A stretch of 64,000 nt of DNA, taken from assembly GCF_018614195.1 (NCBI RefSeq), contig NZ_JAGGOT010000033.1:28928-92927 (forward strand), given 5' to 3'. The stretch's first letter is position 1. Each line of letters starts with the position of its first letter. Both the position numbers and the translations under genes were made by a program. Positions 8,744-16,882 of this stretch are shown here, piece by piece. The notes beneath the pieces were generated by a model. That model was not told the DNA's origin. It ran no database searches and saw only the letters and a program-made list of their open reading frames with translations. This stretch comes from Streptomyces sp. ISL-43. Lineage in GTDB: Bacteria; Actinomycetota; Actinomycetes; Streptomycetales; Streptomycetaceae.

Positions 8744-9439
8744 CTACTCCGCCGGGGCTTCGTCCTCTTCGGCCTCCTCGACCGCCGCGCGCTGCACGAA
8801 CATCCCCTGTGCGGAGGTCACTTCATCACCGCCCGCGACGGACTCGCGCTGTACGGGCGCGGGCGCGGCCATCACCCGGTCAGCGTTCGCGACGGCCTCC
8901 CGCTCGAAGCGGTCGGAGGGGTCGCTGACCTTGATGCCGCCGGAGGTCTCCGTACCATCGACCGGCCCCGAGCGCTGCTGCACCACATGCGTCAGCTCAT
9001 GGGCGAGGGTGGTGCGGCCCTGGTGGGATCCGGGATCGTAGGCGTCCCGCTGGAAGACCACATGCGAACCGACCGTGTACGCGTGGGCGTTGACGCCCTT
9101 CGCCGACTCGTGCGCGGCGCCGTCCGTGTGGACCCGTACGTCCCCGAAGTCGTGGCCCAGCCGGCCCTCCATGTCCGCACGTACCTCCGGGTCCAGCGCC
9201 TGGCCGCCGGAGCCGACCACATCGTGCACGGCGGACCGCTGCAGGGCGGCCCCCACCCCGCTGTTGCCGAGCGCCCGCTGCAGCCGCAGCATCCCGGTCG
9301 GCCCGAGTACGTCGGCCCGCCCGCCGGCCGCCGCCTTGAGCAGCAGTGCGTCCGGGGCGCCCGCCTCAAGCTCGGCCTTGGGCCGCGGACCGGTCCGGCT
9401 CTCCGCATCGTGCTCGTGCTCAGGTCCGTGCTCGTGCAT
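8744..9439 (-). CDS. DUF4157 protein with HExxH motif (eCIS-associated type)
   Basis: A 231-aa protein. It opens with a His/Glu-rich tail and an LGPTGMLRLQRALGNSGVG motif shared with its downstream partner. A DUF4157 core follows at ~83-160: DPEVRADMEGRLGHDFGDVRVHTDG, NAHAYTVGSHVVFQ, and LAHELTHVVQQR. H147-E148-x2-H151 is a zincin-like metal site. DUF4157 domains are known companions of extracellular contractile injection systems and polymorphic toxins, and may process or chaperone cargo. The ATG at 9439 was chosen for its GGGGGGA ribosome site. The upstream in-frame extension is basic and unlike the family. It is the first gene of the two-gene operon. Confidence 0.85.
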   Translation of the reverse strand: MHEHGPEHEHDAESRTGPRPKAELEAGAPDALLLKAAAGGRADVLGPTGMLRLQRALGNSGVGAALQRSAVHDVVGSGGQALDPEVRADMEGRLGHDFGDVRVHTDGAAHESAKGVNAHAYTVGSHVVFQRDAYDPGSHQGRTTLAHELTHVVQQRSGPVDGTETSGGIKVSDPSDRFEREAVANADRVMAAPAPVQRESVAGGDEVTSAQGMFVQRAAVEEAEEDEAPAE

Positions 9440-9598
9440 CTGTCCCCCCGGCGGATCGGCCTCCCCACGACGATGCCGTCGCGGGCGTGGTCCCGTCAGA
9501 GGTGAAGTGAGCCAGGGCAGGGCACCGGTTGATGCCCGATAGGGCACCCACACCGGACCGCAGGCTCCGGCGGCCGCGGACTCTCGTGTCCCGAGGGA

Positions 9599-10633
9599 CT
9601 ACCTTGGCGCAACGGCTCCCGAGTCCGGCGACTGTTGGAGTCCGGATGTGTCGACCGCCTCGAAGTCCGATCCGTGGAAGCCCTTGAGCGCGTCGAGCTG
9701 AGAATTGTCCCAGCCGGAGTTTTCTTCACCGGTGATGTACCAGGCCGAGCCGTTGTCCGCGACGATGGCGCCGTACTTCTTGAGCGCCTCGGCCACGGCC
9801 TTGGCTTGCGGGGCCAGCTTCGAAATGTCCACCGAGCTCTTGAGCCGCAGTCGCAGCCCCATGGGAGGAAGCGACTCGTCCGCCGCGGAGCCCGCCTGGT
9901 GCCTTGCGGGCCAGACGTAGCTTTGGTCTGAGCGAGGCACGGTGATGCGGATCGCGTGGTCGATTCGACCCGCTGCCGCCTCGTCGTAGCGCACCAGTCC
10001 GGGGAGGATGGCAAGGCCGGCGGCATCGGCCGACGTCCACCCGTCCGGCCGCAGCTTGTGGGACCGCAGGTCGAAGACCGCGCCCGAGCCGGCGTGCCAG
10101 GCGCTGTCACCTTGCTGCTGTGCGTCCCAGAGCTCGTAGGACTTGCACAGGGCGCGGTCCCAGACGATGACGTGTCGGTCCCCGTCGCTCGTCGGACCGT
10201 TCTCGATCTTGGCATTCTGCGGGATCCGGTACCCGGACTTCTCGCTTTCCTCGGCGTAGTCCAGGGTGACTTTCGATTCCGGCACCGTCGTGTCCGAGAT
10301 GGTGATGGGAATGCCGAAAGGCCGGCCGTCGGTGAGCCCCGCCCCGAAGTCCGGGTGCAGGGGCTCCGTGGAACCGATCGAGGAGACGTACCGGGAGGAG
10401 CTCGGGTGCACGGGAAGCCCGTCCACGGGTGCACGCCAGAAACTCTCCGGCAGTGAGGTCTGACAGGAAGCGTCTTGCGAGCCGACGCCAACCGGAATGA
10501 CCGTCGCGGAAGGCACCCTCTTGTCGGAATCGGGGGAGCCGGACAGCAGACACGCGGCCGCAACGGCGGAAACCGTGGCAATTGAGGTGATTCGATTCCT
10601 CGAGCGCCATTCCGCTACGTGCTTGATCGTCAT
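9599..10633 (-). CDS. Exported protein of unknown function
   Basis: A 344-aa protein with a basic N-terminus and hydrophobic segment (~14-32) ending near AAACLLSG, which could be a loosely conforming lipobox. The mature part is globular, with VIVWDRALCKSYELWDAQQQ, AVFDLRSHKLRPDGWTSADAAGLAILPGLVRYDE and GLRLRLKSSVD. The last of these resembles a family of actinobacterial secreted proteins annotated only as hypothetical. Three or four Cys are present. GAGGTGA lies 6 nt before the ATG. It is not obviously part of the toxin operon, from which it is separated by 159 nt. Confidence 0.8.
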   Translation of the reverse strand: MTIKHVAEWRSRNRITSIATVSAVAAACLLSGSPDSDKRVPSATVIPVGVGSQDASCQTSLPESFWRAPVDGLPVHPSSSRYVSSIGSTEPLHPDFGAGLTDGRPFGIPITISDTTVPESKVTLDYAEESEKSGYRIPQNAKIENGPTSDGDRHVIVWDRALCKSYELWDAQQQGDSAWHAGSGAVFDLRSHKLRPDGWTSADAAGLAILPGLVRYDEAAAGRIDHAIRITVPRSDQSYVWPARHQAGSAADESLPPMGLRLRLKSSVDISKLAPQAKAVAEALKKYGAIVADNGSAWYITGEENSGWDNSQLDALKGFHGSDFEAVDTSGLQQSPDSGAVAPR

Positions 10634-10944
10634 GGCTTCACCTCATCTGAGCGGTCTACGAGGCGGGCGTCCACGGCTTTCCCTGTGAGTCTCCTCCAGC
10701 CTAAGGGCTCGTTCCGGCCCCGGCGCTCCGCCGTTCCCATGTGGCCACAGGACGCAAGCCGAGGACGTCGATGACAGCCGGGCTGAGGCCTGACTTGCGT
10801 CCGGCAGCGGGTACGGGGTCCAGCCCGTGGGGCCCGTGGCGGCGAGTCGGGCGTGAAGCACTTGCCGAGCCGCGGGCAGAGATGACCGGACCGGCGGCGG
10901 CCGTGCTGGTTCCCCTCGGTGCTACCACCCTGCTACCTTCAGAT

Positions 10945-11211
10945 ATGAGCAGCGCGAAGAAGCAGACCCAGCTGAGGCTGGAGCCCGACGTCCTGGCCGC
11001 CGGGAAGGATGCGGCGGCCGCCCGCGGACTGGACTTCAACCAGTACGTGCAGCGACTGATCACCGAGGACACCACCGGCGCCCGGGCGGCCGGCATGGCC
11101 GCCGCCCAACGGCTCCTGGACACCCACGGCGACTTCCTGCGGGACTTGGAAGACGAACTCGACGCCCAGCATCGCCGTCCTGTGCGGGACAGCCGCGGCG
11201 CCGCTGCGTGA
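10945..11211 (+). CDS. RHH-type antitoxin of a Doc-like pair
   Basis: An 88-aa protein. Residues ~5-42 form a ribbon-helix-helix: a strand QTQLRLEP, then helices around VLAAGKDAAAARGLDFNQYVQRLI. An acidic/Gln C-terminal tail follows that would wrap the toxin. RHH antitoxins bind the operator as dimers and neutralise the partner. The stop overlaps the start of the next gene (GTGA at 11208-11211), the classic coupling of toxin-antitoxin pairs. The start at 10945 was preferred over a longer in-frame extension because the family begins just before the RHH strand. Confidence 0.8.
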   Translation: MSSAKKQTQLRLEPDVLAAGKDAAAARGLDFNQYVQRLITEDTTGARAAGMAAAQRLLDTHGDFLRDLEDELDAQHRRPVRDSRGAAA

Positions 11212-11582
11212 GCATGTCCCTGCACGTCGACCTCACCTGGATCCTGGAAGTCGCCGAACGCGCCGGCCACCGCGATCCCGCCCCCGACGACCTGGGTGTC
11301 CCGATCGCCGCCGTCGCCCGCCACCGCGCCGAGCTCCTCGAACAGCCCGTCTACGGCGGCCCCTACGCCCGCGCCGCAGCCCTCGTCCACACCCTCGGCC
11401 GCTGCCGCTGGCTGGAACGCTCCAACCTGACCGTCGCCTGCGCCACGGCGGTGATGTACCTGACGGCCAGCGGCATCCCCGCCGACCCCAGCCGCGACCA
11501 GCTCACCGCTCTCGCCCACGAGCTCTACGATCCCGGCACCACCACCGCCCGCATCGCCGAACTCCTGCGCACCTGGCGATAG
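11208..11582 (+). CDS. Doc/Fic-like toxin with degenerate active site
   Basis: A 124-aa protein matching the helical layout of death-on-curing proteins: LTWILEVAERAG, then RHRAELLEQPVYGGPYARAAALVHTLGRC, and a final ATAVMYLTASGIPAD and IAELLRTWR. Where Doc/Fic enzymes carry H-x-F/L-x-D/E-G-N-K/R-R, this protein reads CRWLERSNLTVA, lacking the catalytic His and the phosphate-binding GNK/R. It may therefore be an inactive, diverged or differently acting member. The start is GTG at 11208, overlapping the antitoxin stop; an ATG six bases on is an alternative. Confidence 0.75.
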   Translation: MSMSLHVDLTWILEVAERAGHRDPAPDDLGVPIAAVARHRAELLEQPVYGGPYARAAALVHTLGRCRWLERSNLTVACATAVMYLTASGIPADPSRDQLTALAHELYDPGTTTARIAELLRTWR

Positions 11583-11643
11583 GCGTACGCGCTGCCCGGG
11601 CGGCGAGAGCGGGCCGCGACGCCCGACGTATCGGGACATGACA

Positions 11644-11677
11644 GAAGGGCCCGGATCCATCTGGATCCGGGCCCTTC
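11644..11677 (-). terminator. Perfect hairpin terminator downstream of tRNA-fMet
   Basis: GAAGGGCCCGGATCC at 11644-11658 is exactly complementary to GGATCCGGGCCCTTC at 11663-11677 with a 4-nt loop, a 15-bp stem. It lies 8 nt beyond the 3' end of the tRNA on the minus strand and presumably ends its transcript. It would also serve the convergent Doc-like gene. Confidence 0.85.
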
Positions 11678-11684
11678 CGGGTAG

Positions 11685-11758
11685 TAGCGGGGACAGGATT
11701 TGAACCTGCGACCTCTGGGTTATGAGCCCAGCGAGCTACCGAGCTGCTCCACCCCGCG
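11685..11758 (-). tRNA. Initiator tRNA-fMet (CAT)
   Basis: Folding the minus strand gives a 74-nt cloverleaf without encoded CCA: acceptor CGCGGGG/CCCCGC, D arm GAGCAGCTCGGTAGCTC, anticodon arm CTGGG-CTCATAA-CCCAG, and T arm with GGTTCAAATCC. Two hallmarks mark it as initiator rather than elongator: position 1 is C and does not pair with position 72 (C1-U72), and three consecutive G-C pairs stack at the base of the anticodon stem. A 15-bp terminator hairpin follows. Confidence 0.95.
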
Positions 11759-11814
11759 TCGGTGAACCCCACCCTACGGCACCGCCGGACCGCCCATGAC
11801 CAGCCTTGACCTGA

Positions 11815-12849
11815 TCAGATGCCTGCTGCCCGGTGAGAGTGACGAGTTGCCCCGGCGCCCGCACCCATCCTGACCGGTGGCAGGCGCGTGCGCCGGTGTT
11901 CGCCCGGGGTCAGTCCGTAGGCGGCGCGGAAGGTATGGCTGAACCCGGCCGCGTCGGTGAAACCCCACCGTCTGCCCACCTCGTGCACGGGCAGTGCGGC
12001 GAGCAGCGGATCCACCAGGTCGGCCGAGCAGCGTTCCAGCCGGCGTCGGCGGATCGTCTGCGACACCGTTTCCTTCCGGTCCGCGAAGAGCCGGTGCAGG
12101 AGCCGCACCGAGATGTGGTGGCGGGCCGCGATCCGGGGCGGCGAGAGCCCGGGGTCGGCGAGGTTGTCCTCGATGAACAGATCGAGCCGCTTCAGCAGCA
12201 GCTGGTGCCGGGTGTGCGGCGGCAGCCGGTCCGTGGCGTCGACGTGGTGGGCGAGGAACGCCGTAGCCAGATCCCAGGTCATGACGCCGAGGCGCTCCTC
12301 GTCCACGGACGTGAGGTACTCCGCTTCCCGGACGACGGACACGAGGTGGCGGGCGAAGACCGCCGCGACCCCGGTCGTGGACGGAAGTCCGTGCGCGAGG
12401 AGCCGGTCGACCTTGGCTTCGGGCAGGGGGAGGAGGGACCGGGGCAGATGGAGGACCAGGGCACGGGCCGGCCCGGCGTCCGGCCTGCCCGCGGCCTGGC
12501 TGTCGTAGGGGAGCGATGAACTCCACAGGTTGAAGTCACCGGGTCGCAGGAGGGTTTCCTGCCGGGACTGGGACATGGCCATGGTCCCGCCGAGCAGCAG
12601 CGTCAGTTCGTACGTCTCCGGGTCGGACCGGCGGATCAGGCGGGCCGTGCGCTGCGAGTGCAGACCGGTGAAGGACAGGGTGGCGATCCGTGCGGCCCCC
12701 AGCGACAGCACCTCCATGCTCCCGGCGAACCCGGCCGGGTCATCGCTCGTGACGTGGCTCGCCCCGGCCCCCTGGCTGACGGTCTCCCGCCACCATTCGA
12801 ACCGGTCTTGCGGCGGCAGGTCCGCCGTGTCGTAGATGGTCAGTGCCAT
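11815..12849 (-). CDS. AraC-family transcriptional regulator
   Basis: A 344-aa protein. The N-terminal half (~10-190) is an AraC-binding-type sensor: FEWWRETVS opening, then strands with YELTLLLGGTMAMSQ and LLRPGDFNLWSS. The C-terminal ~100 residues carry two helix-turn-helix units: DLFIEDNLADPGLSPPRIAA with VRLLHRLFADRKETV, and LPVHEVGRRWGFTDAAGFSHTFRAAYGLTPGEHRR. The latter is the AraC signature. The ligand and target are unknown; no obvious divergent target gene adjoins, and the next plus-strand gene starts 373 nt away. The ATG at 12849 is where the family begins. Confidence 0.9.
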   Translation of the reverse strand: MALTIYDTADLPPQDRFEWWRETVSQGAGASHVTSDDPAGFAGSMEVLSLGAARIATLSFTGLHSQRTARLIRRSDPETYELTLLLGGTMAMSQSRQETLLRPGDFNLWSSSLPYDSQAAGRPDAGPARALVLHLPRSLLPLPEAKVDRLLAHGLPSTTGVAAVFARHLVSVVREAEYLTSVDEERLGVMTWDLATAFLAHHVDATDRLPPHTRHQLLLKRLDLFIEDNLADPGLSPPRIAARHHISVRLLHRLFADRKETVSQTIRRRRLERCSADLVDPLLAALPVHEVGRRWGFTDAAGFSHTFRAAYGLTPGEHRRTRLPPVRMGAGAGATRHSHRAAGI

Positions 12850-13222
12850 GGACCCCCGGGCCTTCCTCCTCCGATGCGGAGGATCCTCCACCTTGGGGAG
12901 CGCGTCGGCCGCCGTCCACGCCACGCGGCGCGGCACGGCCTGATCCGGATCACCCCGGCGCGGGCATGCGGAAGAGGCCTTGGGGGCGGACGGGCGTCGG
13001 CAGGTGCCACGCGGGCCACCGGAGCGGAAGGCGGCGACGCCCGCACGGGACCGGCGCGGCCCCACCACATCCGGCGCGTTCTCGCCGACGGAGGGCCCGC
13101 TCAGCGTGCGCTGAGAACCAATGACGCGTGCACCCTGCGCCAACGACCGCGACCGGTGCGCGGCCGCAGACTTCGTGTGTCGCGAAGGCGGCGGACGACG
13201 GAACGGACCGGGGGTGGGGCAG
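12850..13222. other. Divergent intergenic region
   Basis: 373 bases between the AraC regulator (leftwards) and a membrane-anchored protein (rightwards). Both promoters must lie here. No frame has convincing coding character, and I found no clear palindrome. Confidence 0.4.
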
Positions 13223-14269
13223 GTGTCCAGCGAGGGGGATGCGGTCGGAGGGCCGCCGCAGCCGGCGGGTAGGCCGGATGGGCCACGAGGACCGCGCGAA
13301 CGCCGGACACCGGGGCCGCGCGGGGGAAACCTCCCGTACCGACGCCGGATCCTGCTGGCGCTTGCGGTCCTCGGCGTCACGGGCGTCGTCGGGGCGGGGG
13401 CCGCCGCGGCGGGGCGCGGCGGCGCGGAGCCGGTGCACGCCGAGGCCCGCCGGCCGGCGTCACCCGTGGGTGAGGCGCCGCGCGAGGTGACGGAGTCGGA
13501 GGCGGACCTGCTGCACGCGGCCGAGCAGATCCTGCTCCGCGACTGCATGCGGGAGAAGGGCTTCGTCTACGAGCCCGTGCCCCGGCAGCCGGTACCCGAC
13601 GCCCGGGACTTCCCGTACGTCATCGACGACCCGGAATGGGCCCGGGACCACGGCTACGGCAGCGACATCGACCGGAAACGGGAGGAGATCAGTACCGAGG
13701 GAGTCAACGAGCGGTACTTCAGGAGCCTGCCGCAGGAGCGCAGGGCCCCCGCCATCGCGGCGGCCACCGGCGCCCGGCCGGACGGGCTGACCGCCCGGGC
13801 GCCGGACGGGCTGACGATCACCCGCAGTCCCGACGGGTGCCAGTCGCAGGCCGAGCGCGGCCTCTACCCCGACCTGGCGGCCTGGTTCCAGGCACGGGTC
13901 ACCGTCGACTCGCTGCCGCCCCTGCGGGGCGGGAAGGTGATCGCCGACGGAGAGTTCCAGGGCGCCACGCAGAAGTGGTCCGCGTGCATGCGCACCGCCG
14001 GGTACGAGTTCCAGGACCCGGCAGCCGCACGGGCCGCGCTGCCGCCGCCGGACCAGCCCCTCCCACGGGAGCGGGAGGTGGCCATGGCGGTGGCCGAGGC
14101 CGGCTGCGCGCACACTTCCGGCCTCGCGGAGACCGCCGCGCGGCTCGACCGCGCGTACGACGCCGAGCTCCGGGAGAAGTACGGCAGCGACGTCACCACC
14201 TGGCTCCGGCTCCGGGGCGAGGCATTGCCCCGCGCCGGCTCCGTCGTCGAAGCCGACGCGAAGCGGTGA
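13223..14269 (+). CDS. Single-pass membrane/exported protein of unknown function
   Basis: 348 aa. A Pro/Gly/Arg-rich cytosolic stretch (~1-40) precedes one hydrophobic segment (~41-63, RRILLALAVLGVTGVVGAG), so the rest is extracellular. The mature part has spaced Cys in helical contexts: EQILLRDCMREKGF, SPDGCQSQAE, WSACMRTAGY, and EAGCAHTSGL. They look like two disulfide pairs. WxxCMxxxGY-type segments recur in actinobacterial secreted proteins found near peptide or inhibitor genes. It ends 50 nt before the I36 inhibitor gene and may share its transcript. GTG at 13223 has a GGGGCAGG ribosome site; no ATG fits. Confidence 0.75.
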   Translation: MSSEGDAVGGPPQPAGRPDGPRGPRERRTPGPRGGNLPYRRRILLALAVLGVTGVVGAGAAAAGRGGAEPVHAEARRPASPVGEAPREVTESEADLLHAAEQILLRDCMREKGFVYEPVPRQPVPDARDFPYVIDDPEWARDHGYGSDIDRKREEISTEGVNERYFRSLPQERRAPAIAAATGARPDGLTARAPDGLTITRSPDGCQSQAERGLYPDLAAWFQARVTVDSLPPLRGGKVIADGEFQGATQKWSACMRTAGYEFQDPAAARAALPPPDQPLPREREVAMAVAEAGCAHTSGLAETAARLDRAYDAELREKYGSDVTTWLRLRGEALPRAGSVVEADAKR

Positions 14270-14319
14270 GCCCAGCCGCCGCAAGAGCCATCGTCCGAAC
14301 CATCAACCGAGGGAGAACC

Positions 14320-14754
14320 ATGAAGTCCTTGCGAACGGTCCTCGTCACCGCGGCGGTTGCCGCACTGGCCGTCACGGCCATGCCCTTCACCGCCCACGCC
14401 GCAGACTCCCCACCCGCGCAGGAGACGGCCACCGTCGCCAACGCGCCGACGGGCCGCCTGCACGCGTACTACGACTTCTGGTACCAGTACGAGTGCGGAT
14501 CCTGGTCGGGCAGCGCGGCGTCCTGGGGCGAATGCAAGAACGCCGCCTCCTCGCTGTGGAACCTGCGCTACCCGGGCAGCTTCGACGACGTCTGGGTGTA
14601 CTACAACAGCAACTACGGAGGCGCGGGGCGGGGCGTGTACAACGGGGCCGGGCTTCCGGACCTGCGGCAGTGGAGCTTCGGACCCGGTGGGGCCGGAGCG
14701 GGCGAGGCGCTGTACCACAACATCGCCTCGCACAAGGTGGTCAACCTGCCCTGA
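14320..14754 (+). CDS. Secreted peptidase inhibitor, family I36
   Basis: A 144-aa secreted protein. Residues 1-28 are a Sec signal ending in AHA. The mature domain is rich in Tyr, Trp, Gly and Asn (LHAYYDFWYQYECGSWSG, VWVYYNSNYGGAGRG, ALYHNIASHKVV) with two Cys, and resembles the beta/gamma-crystallin-like fold of Streptomyces metalloproteinase inhibitor SMPI (family I36). It probably protects the mycelium from extracellular proteases. GGGAG lies 7 nt before the ATG, and a strong terminator follows 29 nt after the stop. Confidence 0.8.
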   Translation: MKSLRTVLVTAAVAALAVTAMPFTAHAADSPPAQETATVANAPTGRLHAYYDFWYQYECGSWSGSAASWGECKNAASSLWNLRYPGSFDDVWVYYNSNYGGAGRGVYNGAGLPDLRQWSFGPGGAGAGEALYHNIASHKVVNLP

Positions 14755-14782
14755 GCGGTAGTGGGCCGAGCGCCGAGCTTCG

Positions 14783-14814
14783 GCTGCGGCACACACGCCG
14801 GTGTGTGCCGCAGC
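14783..14814 (+). terminator. Hairpin terminator after the I36 inhibitor gene
   Basis: GCTGCGGCACACAC at 14783-14796 and GTGTGTGCCGCAGC at 14801-14814 form a perfect 14-bp stem with a GCCG loop, 29 nt after the inhibitor stop codon. Confidence 0.85.
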
Positions 14815-14935
14815 TGTTCCGGCGCCCACCAGGTAAGCCGTGGCTGAAATATCTCCTGGACGGTGTCTCACGCAGGGCACAGACTGCGATGGGCGCTCAA
14901 GTGGCGCTGGGGCGGACAGCGATGGGGGAGGCTCG

Positions 14936-15940
14936 GTGCTACGCATTCACTTCACCGCCGAGGATCTGGCCCGGACCCGGGTGGCAGCGACGATCGGCGC
15001 GGCCGCGGAAACCATGTACAGCCTGAGACTGCTCCGCGACTGTGCCGCCGCCGCCCTGCCCTTTCGCCCCTGGCACACAACGGTTCGCGGGCGGCTGGGT
15101 GCGAAGGCCCGCCCGTTCGCGAGCCTGCTGGCCGTGGACGGCCCGGACATCGACCTGACGGTACTCATGGGTGACACGCCGTCCGTCGAGGAGGGGATCG
15201 ACAACCTCCTGCGGGCATCGCCCGCCCGGCTGCGGACCGAGCTCGAGCACATCGCCTTCCATCCCTCGCAGTTGTCCTGGGCTCGGAACCTGGCGGACGG
15301 CGACCTCGAAGCCCGCCGGGATTTCGCCGCGGGACTTGCCGCCTGCAACGAGGCGATCGTCGCTCCCTACTGGAACAGGGCGAGATCGCACATGGAGGGC
15401 GTACGGGCGAACTTCGCACGGACGCTGCTCGACGGTGGGATCGAACGCCTGCTGGAGGGGATGTGCGTCCCGCTGGTGCGCTGGCGGGCGCCCGTGCTGG
15501 AGGTGCGGTACCACCGGCACGTCGAAGTCCACCTCGGGGGGCGCGGTCTCGTCATCGCGCCGACGGTCTTCCTGTGGCGGGACCCGGCACTGCTGTGGGA
15601 CTCGCAGGACGACACCGCGGCGCCCACACTCGCCATTCCCACCATCGGTGACGCACAGGCGGGCGCCGCACTGTGGGGCGCGGATCAAGCCGCGGACCAC
15701 TCACTGGGCGCACTGCTGGGGCGCACCCGGGCGGCCGCACTGAAGGTGGCCACCGAAGGGTGCAGCACCACCGAGCTGGCCCGGCGCCTGAACGTGTCGA
15801 TCGCAGCGGCAAGCGAGCATGCGACGGTGCTGCGCAACGCCAATCTGATCACCACCAGCCGACGCGGCAAATCCGTGGTGCACACCGTCACCCGGCTGGG
15901 CACCGAGCTCCTGGGAAGCGCACTCACCGAGCACAGGTGA
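14936..15940 (+). CDS. ArsR-type winged-helix regulator with N-terminal DUF5937-like domain
   Basis: A 334-aa protein. The long N-terminal part (~1-240) begins LRIHFTAEDLARTRVA and contains ELEHIAFHPSQLSWARNLADGD and RYHRHVEVHLGGRGLVIAPTVF. This is the domain usually seen ahead of actinobacterial ArsR helix-turn-helices. The C-terminal winged helix is at ~255-325 (AALKVATEGCSTTELARRLNVSIAAASEHATVLRNANLI). No metal-binding Cys cluster is visible. The protein has the same architecture as the regulator at 60740-61729, so the two are paralogues. GTG at 14936 is preceded by GGGGGAG. No adjacent target is obvious. Confidence 0.85.
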   Translation: MLRIHFTAEDLARTRVAATIGAAAETMYSLRLLRDCAAAALPFRPWHTTVRGRLGAKARPFASLLAVDGPDIDLTVLMGDTPSVEEGIDNLLRASPARLRTELEHIAFHPSQLSWARNLADGDLEARRDFAAGLAACNEAIVAPYWNRARSHMEGVRANFARTLLDGGIERLLEGMCVPLVRWRAPVLEVRYHRHVEVHLGGRGLVIAPTVFLWRDPALLWDSQDDTAAPTLAIPTIGDAQAGAALWGADQAADHSLGALLGRTRAAALKVATEGCSTTELARRLNVSIAAASEHATVLRNANLITTSRRGKSVVHTVTRLGTELLGSALTEHR

Positions 15941-15962
15941 TTTCGGCAGTCGGGCGGCCTCG

Positions 15963-16679
15963 TCAGTGGGCGAACAGCGGTGACACGGCGGCCTCGGAGC
16001 TGCTGTTCCAGTACGTCACGCGGGCCTTGCCGTCCACGTGCACGCCACCCTTCGGCATCTCCAGGAGCACACCCTCGCCCGTGTTGTTGCCGGGCCTCTG
16101 ACCGTGCGGCGCGAGCGCCATGTTCTTCACGAGGGTGCTGACGTCCTTGTTGCTCTGGCGCAGGAGCAGACCCGCGTACGCCGCCTTGCCGGGGGCGAGG
16201 GTCACTTCCGTCTGAGGCTTGGAGTTCTCGAAGACCCCCACGAGCCGGCCGTGGCCGTCCTCCAGCCGGAGTACCGGATGGGTCCGCAGTTTGCACGGCT
16301 TGGTGCTGGTGTTGGTGACGGTCAGCAGGAGCTTCGAGTCGTCCTTGGTGGGTGGCACGGCCCACTCCACCCTGACCTCGGTGTATTCGTCGGGGCAGTT
16401 GCCGTCGATGCCCTCGGGGTCGCCCTCGGCCTCGCCCGGACGGCCCGGCGCGGAAGAGGACGCGGAGGGCCTGGCGGACGGCGCGGAGGTCGGGGGGACC
16501 GCCGGCGAGGACGCGGAGACGGAAGGCGACGCGGCAGGGGAGGTGGAGGACTTCGGAGGCGGGGTGGCGCCGGCCTTGTCGTCGCTCGGCTCGCAGGCCG
16601 TGGTGGCCAGGAGCGCTGCGGCGGCGAGGCCAAGGGCACCGAGCGTCCGGACTTGGGTGGTCTTGCGGAAAGTGCGCAT
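15963..16679 (-). CDS. DUF4232-type lipoprotein
   Basis: A 238-aa protein. The N-terminus has the basic residues, hydrophobic core and lipobox-like LLATTAC of a lipoprotein signal. A Ser/Pro/Ala-rich linker spans ~30-80. A DUF4232-like beta domain follows, with VEWAVPPTKDDSKLLLTVTNTS, PCKLRTHPVLRLED, VTLAPGKAAYAGLLL and the closing VTYWN. These proteins sit on the outer face of the membrane in actinomycetes and have no known biochemical role. The ATG at 16679 was preferred because upstream residues lack signal-peptide character; a GTG one codon earlier is possible. Confidence 0.85.
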   Translation of the reverse strand: MRTFRKTTQVRTLGALGLAAAALLATTACEPSDDKAGATPPPKSSTSPAASPSVSASSPAVPPTSAPSARPSASSSAPGRPGEAEGDPEGIDGNCPDEYTEVRVEWAVPPTKDDSKLLLTVTNTSTKPCKLRTHPVLRLEDGHGRLVGVFENSKPQTEVTLAPGKAAYAGLLLRQSNKDVSTLVKNMALAPHGQRPGNNTGEGVLLEMPKGGVHVDGKARVTYWNSSSEAAVSPLFAH

Positions 16680-16882
16680 CACGAGCCCCCGTGGCTGCTG
16701 ACGTGCTGGGATTGGTCTGGACGGGATGCCCGCCGTGGCTTCGGATTCACGCCCCCGCAAGGACCGTTACAGCCCTCGTACGCGGCGGTGACGGTTCCGT
16801 AGTGAGGGCGGGGTCATGCCCTGCTCTGGTCTGAGGCCCGCCGATGGGGCCGGCCCGCGGTGGGCCGGCCCGCCGGAAAAGG

